A stretch of DNA of 64,000 bases from Thalassospira profundimaris (GCF_003326755.1 NZ_JPWH01000015.1:56877-120876), one strand, 5' to 3'. Positions 9,174-17,863 are shown, counted from the first letter of the stretch. The notes: a model not told the origin generated them from the letters alone. Translations and numbers: made by a program.

Positions 9174-9368
9174 TCAATTCACGGTCGCCGGATACCCAGC
9201 CTCTTCGAGAACCTGCTGAAGGACAGCGGGGGTTGCGGTCGTCTCGACCTTGACTGTCCGCTGGGCTGGGTTGGTGTCGATCTTGGCGGTCGGATCGACC
9301 GACTGGATCGCCTTGGTGACGGACTTGGCGCAACCGCCGCAGGTCATGCCTTCGATCTTGAGTTCCAT
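9174..9368 (-). CDS. copZ: CopZ-type copper chaperone (HMA domain)
   Basis: A 64-residue single heavy-metal-associated domain with the Cu(I)-binding loop GMTCGGC at residues 7-13 and the usual beta-alpha-beta pattern ending EEAGYPATV. It should carry Cu(I) in the cytoplasm to the CopA N-terminal domains or to CueR. It is transcribed divergently from copA with back-to-back CueR-type operators in between, and the DUF305 gene follows it. Confidence 0.93.
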   Translation of the reverse strand: MELKIEGMTCGGCAKSVTKAIQSVDPTAKIDTNPAQRTVKVETTATPAVLQQVLEEAGYPATVN

Positions 9369-9404
9369 GAGCTTTCTCCTTTGGGTTCGGTTCTCATGGT
9401 CCTC

Positions 9405-9436
9405 AAGTTGGGGTTTCCAAAGATGGTAAGGTCAAG
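9405..9436 (-). promoter_or_regulatory. MerR/CueR-type operator-promoter for copZ
   Basis: Minus-strand TTGACC, a 19-bp spacer with the dyad ACC...GGAAA, and a -10-like CAACTT. It is one half of a divergent pair with 9461-9490. Confidence 0.8.
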
Positions 9437-9460
9437 AGGAATCGAAAAGTAATTTTTACC

Positions 9461-9490
9461 CTTGACCTTCCCATCGTTGGAAGGAGCATA
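9461..9490 (+). promoter_or_regulatory. MerR/CueR-type operator-promoter for copA
   Basis: CTTGACCTTCCCATCG continues into GTTGGAAGG. The -35 TTGACC and the -10 CATATC are 19 bp apart. This is the best match in the window to the classic CueR-family promoter, and it lies about 50 bp upstream of copA. Confidence 0.88.
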
Positions 9491-9532
9491 TCAGTGTCCG
9501 AACTCGAATTCTGACTTGGAAAGGAGGCGGCA

Positions 9533-12262
9533 ATGGATGCCCCTGTTCGAGCTGCTGACAAGATGAATGCAGCAATTTCCCTGCCTATAGAGGGCATGAC
9601 CTGCGCATCCTGCGTCGGCCGTGTCGAGCGCGCCCTGAGGGCCGTCCCCGGCGTCGCCAACGCGGTCGTCAATCTGGCGACCGAGAAGGCAAGCATCACG
9701 ACGAACGACACGGTTGATCGCATAGCGCTCGTCAAGGCTGTCGAGAAAGCTGGCTATGAAGTGCCGGCCAGCTTCAGTGCGCCGAAATCTGCTCTCCTTG
9801 AGGTGCCGATCGAAGGCATGACCTGCGCTTCTTGCGTGGGGCGGGTGGAAAAGGCCCTCAAGGCCATCCCCGGCGTTGCCAATGCCGTGGTCAACCTAGC
9901 TACCGAGAAAGCCAGCATCACGACGAACGGCCCGGTGGGCCGAGCGGTCGTCGTGAAGGCCGTGGAAGACGCAGGCTACGCGGTTTCGGCAAGTTTCACT
10001 GCGCCGGCGGCGGCTTCGCTTGAGGTCGCGATCGAGGGCATGACCTGCGCCTCCTGCGTCGGGCGTGTCGAAAAAGCCCTCAAGGCCGTGCCGGGTGTCA
10101 CCAACGCCGTCGTCAACCTCGCAACCGAGAAGGCCACGATCCAGGGAACCGCCGCCGCGGCGGCCGTCATCGCGGCAATCGAGAACGCGGGCTACGACGC
10201 CAAGGTGATCGCAGCGGCAACCGGGTCGAGCCAGGCCGAGGTCGATGATCGCGCCGAGAAGAAGGAAGCCGAACGCCGGGAGCTTACCCGCGATTTTACC
10301 ATCGCGGCGGTGCTGACCGCGCCGGTCTTCATCCTGGAGATGGGGTCGCACCTCATTCCGGGCGCGCACGACATGATCGCCGCGACCATCGGCATGCAGA
10401 ACAGTTGGTATCTTCAGTTCGTGCTGACGACGCTGGTACTGTTCGTGCCCGGCATCCGCTTCTATGACAAGGGCCTTCCCGCGATCTGGCGGCTGGCTCC
10501 CGACATGAACTCGCTGGTCGCCGTCGGCTCACTCGCTGCCTACCTCTATTCGCTGGTGGCGACCTTCGCGCCGGGCTTCCTGCCTGCCGGGACGGTGAAC
10601 GTCTATTATGAAGCCGCAGCGGTCATCGTCACGCTGATCCTGCTCGGCCGGCTGTTGGAGGCCCGCGCCAAGGGCCGCACTTCGGAAGCGATCAAGCGTC
10701 TGGTCGGCCTTCAGGCCAAAACGGCGCGCGTGCGCCGTGACGGCAATACGGTGGATCTGCCGATCGACTCGGTGCTGTCCGGCGACGTCGTGGAGGTCCG
10801 CCCCGGCGACCGTATCCCGGTCGACGGCGAGGTCATCGAAGGCGAAAGCTATGTTGACGAATCCATGATCACCGGCGAGCCGATCCCGGTGTCCAAGACG
10901 AGCGGCAGCGAGGTCGTTGCCGGAACCGTGAATCAGAAGGGCGCCTTCGCGATCCGCGCCACGGCGGTCGGCGGCAATACCGTGCTGTCGCAGATCATCC
11001 GCATGGTCGAGGAAGCGCAAGGCTCGAAGCTGCCGATCCAGGCTCTGGTCGACAAGGTGACGATGTATTTCGTGCCGGCAGTCTTCGCCGTCGCCGCGCT
11101 CACCTTCGCTGCATGGCTCTATTTCGGCCCCTCGCCCGCTTTGACCTTCGCGCTGGTCAATGCCGTCGCTGTGCTGATCATCGCCTGCCCCTGCGCCATG
11201 GGTCTGGCGACGCCGACCTCGATCATGGTCGGCACCGGCCGGGGCGCGGAACTGGGCGTGCTTTTCCGCAAGGGTGAAGCTCTACAACTGCTGAAGGATG
11301 CCAAGGTGGTAGCCGTCGACAAGACCGGCACGCTGACCGAAGGCAAGCCGGCCCTGACCGACCTCGAACTGGCCGCCGGCTTCGAGCGGACGACGGTGCT
11401 GGGCCTGGTCGCAGCCGTTGAAGCCAAGTCGGAACACCCGATCGCCCGCGCCATCGTGGACGCGGCCGAGGCGGAAGGCATCGCACTGCCCGCAGTGTCG
11501 GACTTCGAGTCGGTCACTGGCTTCGGCGTGAAGGCCGTGGTCGACGGCAAGCGTGTCGAGATCGGCGCGGACCGCTACATGGTCGAACTCGGCCATGATG
11601 TGGCGGGCTTCGCCAAGGTCGCCGAACGTCTGGGCAACGAGGGCAAGTCACCTCTCTATGCCGCGATCGACGGCAAGCTGGCGACGATCATTGCCGTTGC
11701 GGACCCGATCAAGGAGACGACGCCTGCCGCGATCAAGGCGCTGCACGACCTCGGCCTGAAGGTCGCAATGATCACCGGCGACAACAAGCGGACGGCCAAG
11801 GCCATCGCGGCCCGCCTGGGCATCGACGAGGTGGTGGCGGAAGTGCTGCCGGACGGCAAGGTCGAGGCGATCCGTCGCCTCAAGGCCGAGTATGGCAAGG
11901 TGGCCTTCGTCGGCGACGGCATCAACGACGCTCCGGCGCTGGCAGAGGCAGATGTGGGCCTCGCCATCGGCACGGGGACGGACATCGCCATCGAGGCGGC
12001 GGACGTGGTGCTGATGTCAGGCAGCCTGACCGGGGTGCCGAACGCCATCGCGCTGTCCAAGGCGACGATTGGCAATATCCGGCAGAACCTGTTCTGGGCC
12101 TTCGCCTATAACACGGCCCTGATCCCGGTCGCCGCCGGTCTGCTCTATCCGGGCTACGGCATCCTGCTGTCGCCGGTCTTCGCCGCCGGCGCCATGGCCC
12201 TGTCGAGCGTCTTCGTCCTCGGCAATGCGCTGCGGCTCAAGACTTTCAAGGTTGCGAACTGA
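9533..12262 (+). CDS. copA: Cu(I)-exporting P1B-type ATPase with three N-terminal HMA domains
   Basis: A 909-residue inner-membrane Cu(I) pump. Three HMA domains carry GMTCASC with cysteine pairs at 24/27, 98/101 and 172/175. The membrane site is C552-P-C554 ([13 protein letters not shown]), the phosphorylated Asp is D596 in DKTGT, then SEHP and [11 protein letters not shown] copper-specific YN pair ([14 protein letters not shown]) and an MxxxS pair (GAMALSS) lie near the C-terminus, fixing Cu+ specificity. An AAGGAGG site precedes the ATG. Most homologues have one or two HMA domains; the second and third look like recent duplications of the first. Confidence 0.95.
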   Translation: MDAPVRAADKMNAAISLPIEGMTCASCVGRVERALRAVPGVANAVVNLATEKASITTNDTVDRIALVKAVEKAGYEVPASFSAPKSALLEVPIEGMTCASCVGRVEKALKAIPGVANAVVNLATEKASITTNGPVGRAVVVKAVEDAGYAVSASFTAPAAASLEVAIEGMTCASCVGRVEKALKAVPGVTNAVVNLATEKATIQGTAAAAAVIAAIENAGYDAKVIAAATGSSQAEVDDRAEKKEAERRELTRDFTIAAVLTAPVFILEMGSHLIPGAHDMIAATIGMQNSWYLQFVLTTLVLFVPGIRFYDKGLPAIWRLAPDMNSLVAVGSLAAYLYSLVATFAPGFLPAGTVNVYYEAAAVIVTLILLGRLLEARAKGRTSEAIKRLVGLQAKTARVRRDGNTVDLPIDSVLSGDVVEVRPGDRIPVDGEVIEGESYVDESMITGEPIPVSKTSGSEVVAGTVNQKGAFAIRATAVGGNTVLSQIIRMVEEAQGSKLPIQALVDKVTMYFVPAVFAVAALTFAAWLYFGPSPALTFALVNAVAVLIIACPCAMGLATPTSIMVGTGRGAELGVLFRKGEALQLLKDAKVVAVDKTGTLTEGKPALTDLELAAGFERTTVLGLVAAVEAKSEHPIARAIVDAAEAEGIALPAVSDFESVTGFGVKAVVDGKRVEIGADRYMVELGHDVAGFAKVAERLGNEGKSPLYAAIDGKLATIIAVADPIKETTPAAIKALHDLGLKVAMITGDNKRTAKAIAARLGIDEVVAEVLPDGKVEAIRRLKAEYGKVAFVGDGINDAPALAEADVGLAIGTGTDIAIEAADVVLMSGSLTGVPNAIALSKATIGNIRQNLFWAFAYNTALIPVAAGLLYPGYGILLSPVFAAGAMALSSVFVLGNALRLKTFKVAN
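9583..10180 (+). repeat. Tandem triplicated HMA-domain coding repeat within copA
   Basis: Three units of about 222 bp begin near 9583, 9805 and 10027. They encode almost the same stretch, from [13 protein letters not shown] through VNLATEKA. The protein is nearly invariant while codons differ at many wobble sites, so the duplications are not brand new, or are kept alike by selection or conversion. Confidence 0.8.
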
Positions 12263-12270
12263 AGAACCAG

Positions 12271-12300
12271 ACAGCCGACCCTATATGAAGGGTCGGCTGT
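12271..12300. terminator. Hairpin after copA
   Basis: ACAGCCGACCC and GGGTCGGCTGT form a perfect 11-bp stem with an 8-base loop (TATATGAA). No T tract follows, so it may attenuate rather than fully stop transcription into cueR. Confidence 0.65.
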
Positions 12301-12319
12301 CGCACCATACGGGAGATTG

Positions 12320-12772
12320 ATGATGAACATCGGACAGGCAGCAAAGGCATCAGGCGTTTCGGCCAAGATGATCCGCTACTACGAGCAGACCGGCCTCATC
12401 CCGGCCGCCGACCGGACGGACTCCGGCTACCGCGACTATTCGGATACCGACGTCCACATGCTGCGCTTCATCCGCCGCGCGCGCGACCTCGGTTTTTCGG
12501 TGGCCGAAATCGGCGACTTGCTGAACCTCTGGCGCGACGAGACGCGGCAGAGCGCGGAAGTGAAGCGCCTGGCCCAAGGCCATATCGACGCGCTGGAGAA
12601 GAAGATCGTGGTTCTGCAAGACATGGCCCACACGCTCACCATGCTGGTGAATGCCTGCCATGGGGACCATCGCCCGCATTGCCCGATCCTCCAGCGCCTT
12701 GAAACCGACCAGGACAACGAGGATCTTTCGATCCGGCCTCGTTCCGGCGCGGTTAGTCGCTCGCTGCAATAA
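12320..12772 (+). CDS. cueR: CueR-type MerR-family Cu(I)-responsive activator
   Basis: A 150-residue MerR protein. The HTH is MNIGQAAKASGVSAKMIRYY, followed by the wing and the coiled coil. The metal loop holds C112 and C120 (ACHGDHRPHC), and Ser occupies position 77. These are the same positions as in E. coli CueR, giving monovalent Cu/Ag specificity rather than the Cys77-like residue of ZntR. It should distort the 19-bp-spaced promoters found six times in this window. An ATG one codon earlier is also possible. No CueR operator is seen directly before cueR, so it may be read from copA or expressed constitutively. Confidence 0.93.
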   Translation: MMNIGQAAKASGVSAKMIRYYEQTGLIPAADRTDSGYRDYSDTDVHMLRFIRRARDLGFSVAEIGDLLNLWRDETRQSAEVKRLAQGHIDALEKKIVVLQDMAHTLTMLVNACHGDHRPHCPILQRLETDQDNEDLSIRPRSGAVSRSLQ

Positions 12773-12862
12773 CCGCATCCTCCGCCCTTCGACCGCGAAG
12801 GCGCTGAGTGCGGTTTTAACTCTGCAATGTTCCAGCCGAAGGCAACGGCGGGGACATTGGGT

Positions 12863-14047
12863 TCAGTCTTGCGGCTTACGCGCCGCCTGCCAGAGCAAAG
12901 GCACGAGGATCAGGGCGACCGGAGGAAACAGCAACCAGTTGATCGTCGCCCAGCCCGAGCTGTGCAGGACGCTGCCTGCCAGAAACGAGACGGCGGCGGT
13001 CGCGCCGAACACCATGAAGTCGTTCGCGCCCTGTGCCTTGGCACGCTCGCCGGGGGTGTGGCAGTCGGTGACCATCGCCGTCGCTCCGATGAAGCTGAAG
13101 TTCCAGCCGATCCCCATGATAGCGAGAGACCCCCAGAAATTGATCAGCTCAAGCCCCGCCAGCGCGACCACGGCCGAGACAGCGATGAGCAGCATCCCTG
13201 CCGCCGTCACACGCTCCTTGCCGAAGCGCGTCATGAGACGTCCAGTAACGAAACTCGGCGCGAACATCGCCAGAAGATGCCACTGGATTCCCAGCGCGGC
13301 GCTGTCGACCGAATGGCCGGTGTTGACCATCGCGATCGGTGAGGCCGTCATGACGAAAGCCATGAGACCGTAGGAGACGACGCCGGCCGCGACCGCCAGC
13401 ATGTAGCGGGGCATCAGGAGTATCTCCATTAGGGATCTGCCCGAGCTTTCCAACGCCGACTGCGAAGCCGATTTCAGCGTGCGCAGCATCAGGAGAATGG
13501 GAATGGAGAGTAGCGGAAGCGCCGCCTGGCTGAGGAAGCTGCCTACATAGGGCGTGCTGGGGAAGGAATCGCGTGTCCAGATGACGAGTTGCGGACCGAT
13601 GACGGCGGCAATGAGCCCGCCGACCATCACCTCGGAGATTGCTCTTGCCTTCAAAGCGCCCTCGGCAGCGTCGGCAGCGGCGAAGCGATAGCTTTGGACG
13701 TAGGAGCCATAGAGACCGGCGGTAAAGCAGCCGACGCAGAACAGCAGGAACGATGTCGCGAAGATGCCAAGCGCGGCAATGAGACCCGCCGCGACGCCGA
13801 ATAAAGCACCGAACAGGTAACCGCCCCGGCGTCCCCAGGCGCGCATGACGAATGCGGCCGGCAGCGTGCCGATTGCAAGCCCGAGACCGAAGAGACTGAC
13901 CGGCAGCGTCACCCATGCGGGGTTGTCGGCAAGCTGCTGGCCGACCAGGCCGCCGAGCGACATGACGATCGGCGCGCTCGATCCTCCGAGCGCCTGCGCG
14001 GCGGTCAGCACGGTGATGTTGCGCCGGACAGTTGCAGTATCGTCCAT
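12863..14047 (-). CDS. ccoA: CcoA-like (CalT family) MFS copper importer
   Basis: A 394-residue 12-TM major facilitator protein. It carries M229-x3-M233 (MAFVM) and H257-x3-M261 (HLLAM), 28 residues apart. This is the paired motif and spacing of Rhodobacter capsulatus CcoA (M233/M237, H261/M265), which imports copper for cytochrome oxidase assembly. It is therefore unlikely to be a drug exporter. The ATG at 14047 is preferred over one 81 bp upstream because GGGAG precedes it and family alignment starts there. It is divergent from csoR with a CsoR-like operator between, so copper could shut it off or induce it. Confidence 0.78.
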   Translation of the reverse strand: MDDTATVRRNITVLTAAQALGGSSAPIVMSLGGLVGQQLADNPAWVTLPVSLFGLGLAIGTLPAAFVMRAWGRRGGYLFGALFGVAAGLIAALGIFATSFLLFCVGCFTAGLYGSYVQSYRFAAADAAEGALKARAISEVMVGGLIAAVIGPQLVIWTRDSFPSTPYVGSFLSQAALPLLSIPILLMLRTLKSASQSALESSGRSLMEILLMPRYMLAVAAGVVSYGLMAFVMTASPIAMVNTGHSVDSAALGIQWHLLAMFAPSFVTGRLMTRFGKERVTAAGMLLIAVSAVVALAGLELINFWGSLAIMGIGWNFSFIGATAMVTDCHTPGERAKAQGANDFMVFGATAAVSFLAGSVLHSSGWATINWLLFPPVALILVPLLWQAARKPQD

Positions 14048-14134
14048 CGGAACTCCCACAATTATTTGCTTCGATGCTGACAGGCCGGCAAAACTCTTGG
14101 GTTTTGCGGGAACGAAACCTTTCCTCAAACGTAT

Positions 14135-14159
14135 ATATACCCATACCGGGTAGGGGTAG
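14135..14159. promoter_or_regulatory. CsoR-type operator between ccoA-like gene and csoR
   Basis: The stretch TACCCATACCGGGTAGGGG is a C-tract/G-tract pseudo-palindrome typical of CsoR/RcnR-family operators. It lies just before the csoR start and about 90 bp from the divergent importer start, so either or both could be controlled. Confidence 0.7.
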
Positions 14160-14163
14160 ATGG

Positions 14164-14439
14164 ATGTGCAATAAAAACTCGAAGCAGATCATTGCGTCGC
14201 TCAACCGGATCGCCGGCCAGGTCCGCGGTGTCGGTCAGATGGTCGAGGACGAGCGATACTGCATCGACATTCTCAACCAGATCCACGCGGTCAAAGCCGC
14301 CTTGTCGAAGGTGGAGAACCAGGTGTTGCGATCGCATGCCGCCTGTTGCGTCGAGGAGGCGATCGCCTCGGGCGATGCCGACCTTCAGCGGGCTAAGTTC
14401 AACGAGTTGGTCGAGGTGTTCGCAAAGGCGAAACTATAG
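14164..14439 (+). CDS. csoR: CsoR/FrmR-family metal-sensing repressor
   Basis: A 91-residue all-helical repressor (DUF156). Ligands C33, H58 and C62 are spaced 25 and 4 residues apart, exactly as C36-H61-C65 in copper-sensing CsoR. An additional Cys (C61) sits beside C62. RcnR and FrmR have His or Glu at the last position, so Cu(I) is the likely effector. The ATG at 14164 gives the normal family length; a reading frame open upstream from 14032 would add unrelated sequence. It begins a plus-strand operon with the glutaredoxin-MauE and DUF305 genes. Confidence 0.87.
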   Translation: MCNKNSKQIIASLNRIAGQVRGVGQMVEDERYCIDILNQIHAVKAALSKVENQVLRSHAACCVEEAIASGDADLQRAKFNELVEVFAKAKL

Positions 14440-14456
14440 ATCGAAGGGATCAGACA

Positions 14457-15218
14457 ATGGCGACCCATGCTGCCAAACGCGCCGAGCTTCATCGAATGGT
14501 GATGGAAAACCATACCTGTCCTTACGGGCTTAAGGCGCTCGATCTGCTCAAGCGCGGAGGCTACGAGGTCGACGATCACCATCTGACGACCCGCGCCGAA
14601 ACGGACGCCTTCAAGGCAAAGCATAATGTTCAATCGACGCCGCAGACGTTTATCGGCGGGAAGCGGATCGGCGGGTATGACGATCTCGTCCGGTTCTTCG
14701 GCGGCGAGGTCAAGGACAAGGATGCCGTCACCTACAAGCCGGTGATCGCGCTGTTCGCGATGGCCGCGCTGATGGCGCTGGCCGCGAGCTGGGCGGCGTT
14801 CGGAAACCTCGCAACGGTCCAGGCCGCCGAATGGTTCATCGCCATCGCGATGTGCCTTCTTGCCCTTCAGAAGCTGAAGGACGTGGAAGGCTTCGCTACC
14901 ATGTTCCTGAACTACGACCTTCTGGCGCAGCGATGGGTCCGATATGCCTACATCTATCCCTTCGCGGAGGCACTCGCCGGTGTCCTGATGATGGCCGGCG
15001 CGCTGATGTGGGTGTCGATCCCCGTCGCGCTGTTCATCGGTGGCATCGGCGCCGTCTCGGTGTTCAAGGCGGTCTATATCGACAAGCGCGAGCTGAAATG
15101 CGCCTGCGTTGGCGGCGACAGCAATGTGCCGCTCGGCTTCGTGTCGCTCACCGAGAACCTCATGATGATCAGCATGGCGGTCTGGATGATCTTCAAGCCG
15201 ATGGGCATTGGACACTGA
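14457..15218 (+). CDS. Glutaredoxin-MauE-like fused membrane redox protein
   Basis: A 253-residue fusion. Residues 1-85 form a glutaredoxin domain with TCPYG (near 20-24) and STPQTFIGG. Residues 95-250 form a four-TM MauE/DoxX-like domain with a CAC motif in a loop (LKCACVGGDSNVPLGF). MauE-type proteins pass reducing equivalents across the membrane. The fusion suggests that cytoplasmic thiol reduction is coupled directly to a membrane dithiol, perhaps keeping periplasmic copper-binding thiols reduced. It lies 17 bp after csoR. Confidence 0.83.
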   Translation: MATHAAKRAELHRMVMENHTCPYGLKALDLLKRGGYEVDDHHLTTRAETDAFKAKHNVQSTPQTFIGGKRIGGYDDLVRFFGGEVKDKDAVTYKPVIALFAMAALMALAASWAAFGNLATVQAAEWFIAIAMCLLALQKLKDVEGFATMFLNYDLLAQRWVRYAYIYPFAEALAGVLMMAGALMWVSIPVALFIGGIGAVSVFKAVYIDKRELKCACVGGDSNVPLGFVSLTENLMMISMAVWMIFKPMGIGH

Positions 15219-15239
15219 CAACCGCGAAAGGACGATCAA

Positions 15240-15737
15240 ATGGCGAGCGGCCACACGGCTCATGGGGGGCATTCGGGGAATAGCCACGGCTCCCATGGCC
15301 GTCCCTATCTGATGTTCTGGATCAACATGATCCTTGGCCTCGTCGTCATGTATGTCGTGATGTTTTCGATGATCGACGGTTGGGGCGACTTCCGGAACAA
15401 TCTGAACATGCTCTACATGGCGATAACCATGTGGGCACCGATGGGCATCTTCATGTTAGCGACGATGCCGGGCATGTTTCCGAACCCCAGCGTGAATATT
15501 GTCCTTTATGTCGTCTTCGCCCTCCTGACGGCCGGTTCCTTCTGGGCGACCCGAAGCCAGGCACTGATTGATGACGGCCAGTTCATCGACTCGATGATCC
15601 CGCATCATTCCGGGGCGATCCTGATGTGCCGTGAGGCGAAGCTCGCTGACCCAGAACTGAAGACGCTGTGCGAGGCAATCATCGGGGCGCAGCGCGAGGA
15701 GATTGACCAGATGGAGAGCATCCGAAGCCGGCTGTAG
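15240..15737 (+). CDS. Membrane-anchored DUF305 protein
   Basis: A 165-residue protein with a His/Gly-rich N-terminus, three hydrophobic segments (about residues 24-45, 58-78 and 83-100) and a C-terminal DUF305 core, FIDSMIPHHSGAILMCREA. Unlike the soluble exported DUF305 at 8767, this one is membrane bound. It is the last gene of the csoR operon. Copper binding by its HH and Met residues is inferred. Confidence 0.83.
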   Translation: MASGHTAHGGHSGNSHGSHGRPYLMFWINMILGLVVMYVVMFSMIDGWGDFRNNLNMLYMAITMWAPMGIFMLATMPGMFPNPSVNIVLYVVFALLTAGSFWATRSQALIDDGQFIDSMIPHHSGAILMCREAKLADPELKTLCEAIIGAQREEIDQMESIRSRL

Positions 15738-15879
15738 GCGTCGAGGGCACCGGCAGACAAATGCCTCATGTCTGGCCGACCTGTAACGAGCCGATCTTGG
15801 CAGCACGGCTATCGAGAGGTAGCAAACATTGCCGCAAGCAGGCGCTTCGGCTTCGTGGTGTTGCGGGAAAATTCAGGAC
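15738..15879. other. Short convergent intergenic region
   Basis: It lies between the DUF305 stop and the arsR stop. No gene or clear terminator is visible. Confidence 0.5.
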
Positions 15880-16224
15880 TCATGAGTGGCGAGCAATGCC
15901 GTCGCTTTGCGGATCGTTCCGTCTTTCCTCACGCGCATGGGAAAGCATGTCGAGCAGGATGTCACCGACATGCCTGTCTGTGACCTCATAGAACATCTGC
16001 TTCGAATGGCGAACGCGCGTCACCAGCCGCGCTCCACGGAGAAGACGCAGGTGATGGCTAGCGAGTGACTGGGATAGCTCCAGCGCCTCGGAAATATCGG
16101 TCACTGACTTCGGACTGTCTTCGCAATGCAGGAGAATCTTCCGCCTGCTGGGTGATCCCTGCAGGCGGAAGGCCTCGGCCAGAAAGTTCAGATCCTGCGA
16201 TGAGATAGGTTCTGCCGTATTCAC
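15880..16224 (-). CDS. ArsR/SmtB-family metal-sensing repressor (second copy)
   Basis: A 114-residue paralogue of the ArsR at 6582, with the same recognition segment (LSQSLASHHLRLLRGARLV). The last helix reads DRHVGDILLDMLSHAREE and again places Asp, His(+2), His(+13), Glu(+16) for an alpha-5 zinc site. It is encoded just downstream of the CDF exporter, 51 bp away on the same strand, so exporter and sensor form one operon under the upstream palindrome. Confidence 0.9.
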   Translation of the reverse strand: MNTAEPISSQDLNFLAEAFRLQGSPSRRKILLHCEDSPKSVTDISEALELSQSLASHHLRLLRGARLVTRVRHSKQMFYEVTDRHVGDILLDMLSHAREERRNDPQSDGIARHS

Positions 16225-16275
16225 GTCGTTACCTTTCCGATCTTTCGAATGAACCCTTCCCTCAAGTGGAGCCGG

Positions 16276-17292
16276 TCAGTGCGAATGACCCGCATGGGAG
16301 AGCGCTGCGGTGTTCGGCTCCTCCAGGCTGCAACTGGCCATACCGTCCCAGTCGATGCCGATCGTCGGGTGTTCGATGCTGAACTTCCTCTTCAACTCAT
16401 GCTCGACCTGCTTGCAGACACCCCGAATATCGGCATCTTCCGTCGGCTGCACCTGAAGCGTCGCCAGCACACGACCGGAGGTCAGCGACCAGACATGGAT
16501 ATGGCTGACTTTCTGAAGCCCCGGAACGGTCTTGAGCAGATGTTCGGAGATCTGGGTGCTTCCGGCGTTAACAGGTGCGCCTTCGAGCAGGATGTGCAAG
16601 GTGTTCTTGAGCAGGCTCCATGCGCTGCGCAGGATCAGCAGGGACACGAAGACCGACAGGATGGGGTCGATGGGGGTCCAGCCCGTATACCAGATCACGA
16701 TAGCTGCAACGATCGCGCCGACCGAGCCGAGCAGGTCGCCCATGACGTGCAGGATGGCGCCCTTGACGTTGACGTGCTCGGAATCTCCGCGCGTCAGATA
16801 CCAAAGCACGAAGAGATTCACGAGCATGCCGATAATGGCAACGACGAACATCGAGCCAGCGAGGACCGGCTGGGGTTCCCGGAACCGTTCGATAGCTTCA
16901 TAGACGATGAAGCCGACGATGCCGAACAGTGTAAGGGCGTTGACCAGGCCGGCGATTACCTCGAAGCGGGCATAGCCAAAGGTGCGCTGGCTGTCGGCGG
17001 CGCGGCGGCCGAGGCGGAAGGCGACATAGGCGAGGCCGAGCGCAATTGCGTCGGTCAGCATGTGGCCGGAATCGGCAAGCAGCGCGAGCGAGCCCGAGAT
17101 CACGCCGCCGACGGCCTCCACGATCATGAAAGTGAAGATGATGAAGAACGAAATGAGGATCTTGCGCTCGTTGTCCTTCGTGACTGTCGGGACATGCGAG
17201 TGGTCATGATCGTGGCTGCCACCGTGGCTATGGTCGTGCTTGGAGTGGTCGTGACCGTCATGGTCGCTGTGGGAGTGTGATGAGTTTGCCAT
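16276..17292 (-). CDS. czcD: Cation diffusion facilitator, Zn2+ (CzcD/ZitB-like)
   Basis: A 338-residue metal/proton antiporter. A His/Asp-rich N-terminal tail (residues 4-35) is followed by six TM helices with the HxxxD zinc sites ADSGHMLTD and LHVMGDLLGS. A C-terminal cytoplasmic domain (HIHVWSLTSGRVLATLQV) and a His-ending tail follow. It exports zinc, and possibly cobalt or cadmium, from the cytoplasm to the periplasm. An ArsR-type palindrome lies about 35 bp upstream. Confidence 0.93.
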   Translation of the reverse strand: MANSSHSHSDHDGHDHSKHDHSHGGSHDHDHSHVPTVTKDNERKILISFFIIFTFMIVEAVGGVISGSLALLADSGHMLTDAIALGLAYVAFRLGRRAADSQRTFGYARFEVIAGLVNALTLFGIVGFIVYEAIERFREPQPVLAGSMFVVAIIGMLVNLFVLWYLTRGDSEHVNVKGAILHVMGDLLGSVGAIVAAIVIWYTGWTPIDPILSVFVSLLILRSAWSLLKNTLHILLEGAPVNAGSTQISEHLLKTVPGLQKVSHIHVWSLTSGRVLATLQVQPTEDADIRGVCKQVEHELKRKFSIEHPTIGIDWDGMASCSLEEPNTAALSHAGHSH

Positions 17293-17322
17293 TGCTCGTT
17301 TCCGATTACATCAAGTCAACAA

Positions 17323-17338
17323 TTGAATAGGTGTTCAA
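17323..17338 (-). promoter_or_regulatory. ArsR/SmtB-type operator upstream of czcD
   Basis: On the minus strand it reads TTGAACACCTATTCAA, which differs by one base from the cadA operator core TTGAACAGCTATTCAA. The two ArsR paralogues may therefore cross-regulate both exporters. Confidence 0.8.
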
Positions 17339-17469
17339 GTATATGTCTGTCAACCGGCTGCGCGATTTTTTTGCCATCTGCCCGGAGCCTCTAGAGCCGA
17401 TGGGCAGTGACCGCGTACAGAGCAATGCTGACACCTTCGACGTTGAAGATCTGGCTCATCCTCGAAAAC

Positions 17470-17499
17470 AAAATGGGCAGTCCAAGGACTGCCCATTTT
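17470..17499. terminator. Bidirectional intrinsic terminator
   Basis: AAAATGGGCAGTCC and GGACTGCCCATTTT form a perfect 14-bp stem with a 2-base loop and A/T runs on both sides. It sits downstream of copZ2. The rest of 17339-17570 holds no gene. Confidence 0.85.
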
Positions 17500-17570
17500 G
17501 ACACTGCTATGAACCTGGGGACACCTTCGGTAGCGGCTTGGCGCTCGCGATCAGTAGGCAGGAGGTAGCA

Positions 17571-17780
17571 TCAGGCGGCCGCCGCGGCGCCTTCGGCCGG
17601 ATAGCCCGCTTCGGTGAGAACGGCACGCAGGTCCGCCTCGGTCGCGGATGATTCAACACGGACCTCACGCTTGGGCGGATCAGTCTCGATCTTCGCGGCG
17701 GCATCAACGCTTTGCAGCGCCTTGGTTACCGACTTGGCGCAACTGCCGCATGTCATGTTGGGAACGGTGAAGAGATACAT
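17571..17780 (-). CDS. copZ: CopZ-type copper chaperone (second copy)
   Basis: A 69-residue HMA domain with the loop NMTCGSC at residues 8-14 and an Ala-rich C-terminus. It is about half identical to the first CopZ. The ATG at 17780 follows AGGAG and gives the family length; the reading frame is open further upstream to 17846 without family sequence. A CueR-type operator lies 35-60 bp upstream. Unlike the first copZ, it has no DUF305 partner and no divergent copA. Confidence 0.88.
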   Translation of the reverse strand: MYLFTVPNMTCGSCAKSVTKALQSVDAAAKIETDPPKREVRVESSATEADLRAVLTEAGYPAEGAAAAA

Positions 17781-17807
17781 GGAGGGCTCCTTGATTTGAG
17801 TCCTCTG

Positions 17808-17840
17808 GGAAATGGGGCTTTCCACCGTTGGAAGGTCAAG
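17808..17840 (-). promoter_or_regulatory. MerR/CueR-type operator-promoter for copZ2
   Basis: Minus-strand TTGACC, a 19-bp spacer with CTTCCA...TGGAAAG, and a -10-like CATTTC. It is back to back with the orphan operator at 17864. Confidence 0.8.
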
Positions 17841-17863
17841 AGGCAAAGTTCAGAAACTATCTG

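Noticed and set aside
12863..14047. Reading the MFS gene as a drug exporter
   Set aside because: The M-x3-M / H-x3-M pair at CcoA spacing and the CsoR neighbour favour copper import.
14385..15296. A 303-codon minus-strand open frame
   Set aside because: Antisense to the glutaredoxin-MauE gene; no domain is visible.
16249..17280. A 343-codon plus-strand open frame
   Set aside because: Antisense to the CDF exporter, which carries real zinc-site motifs. The shadow is rich in Asp/Ala/Gly from codon mirroring.
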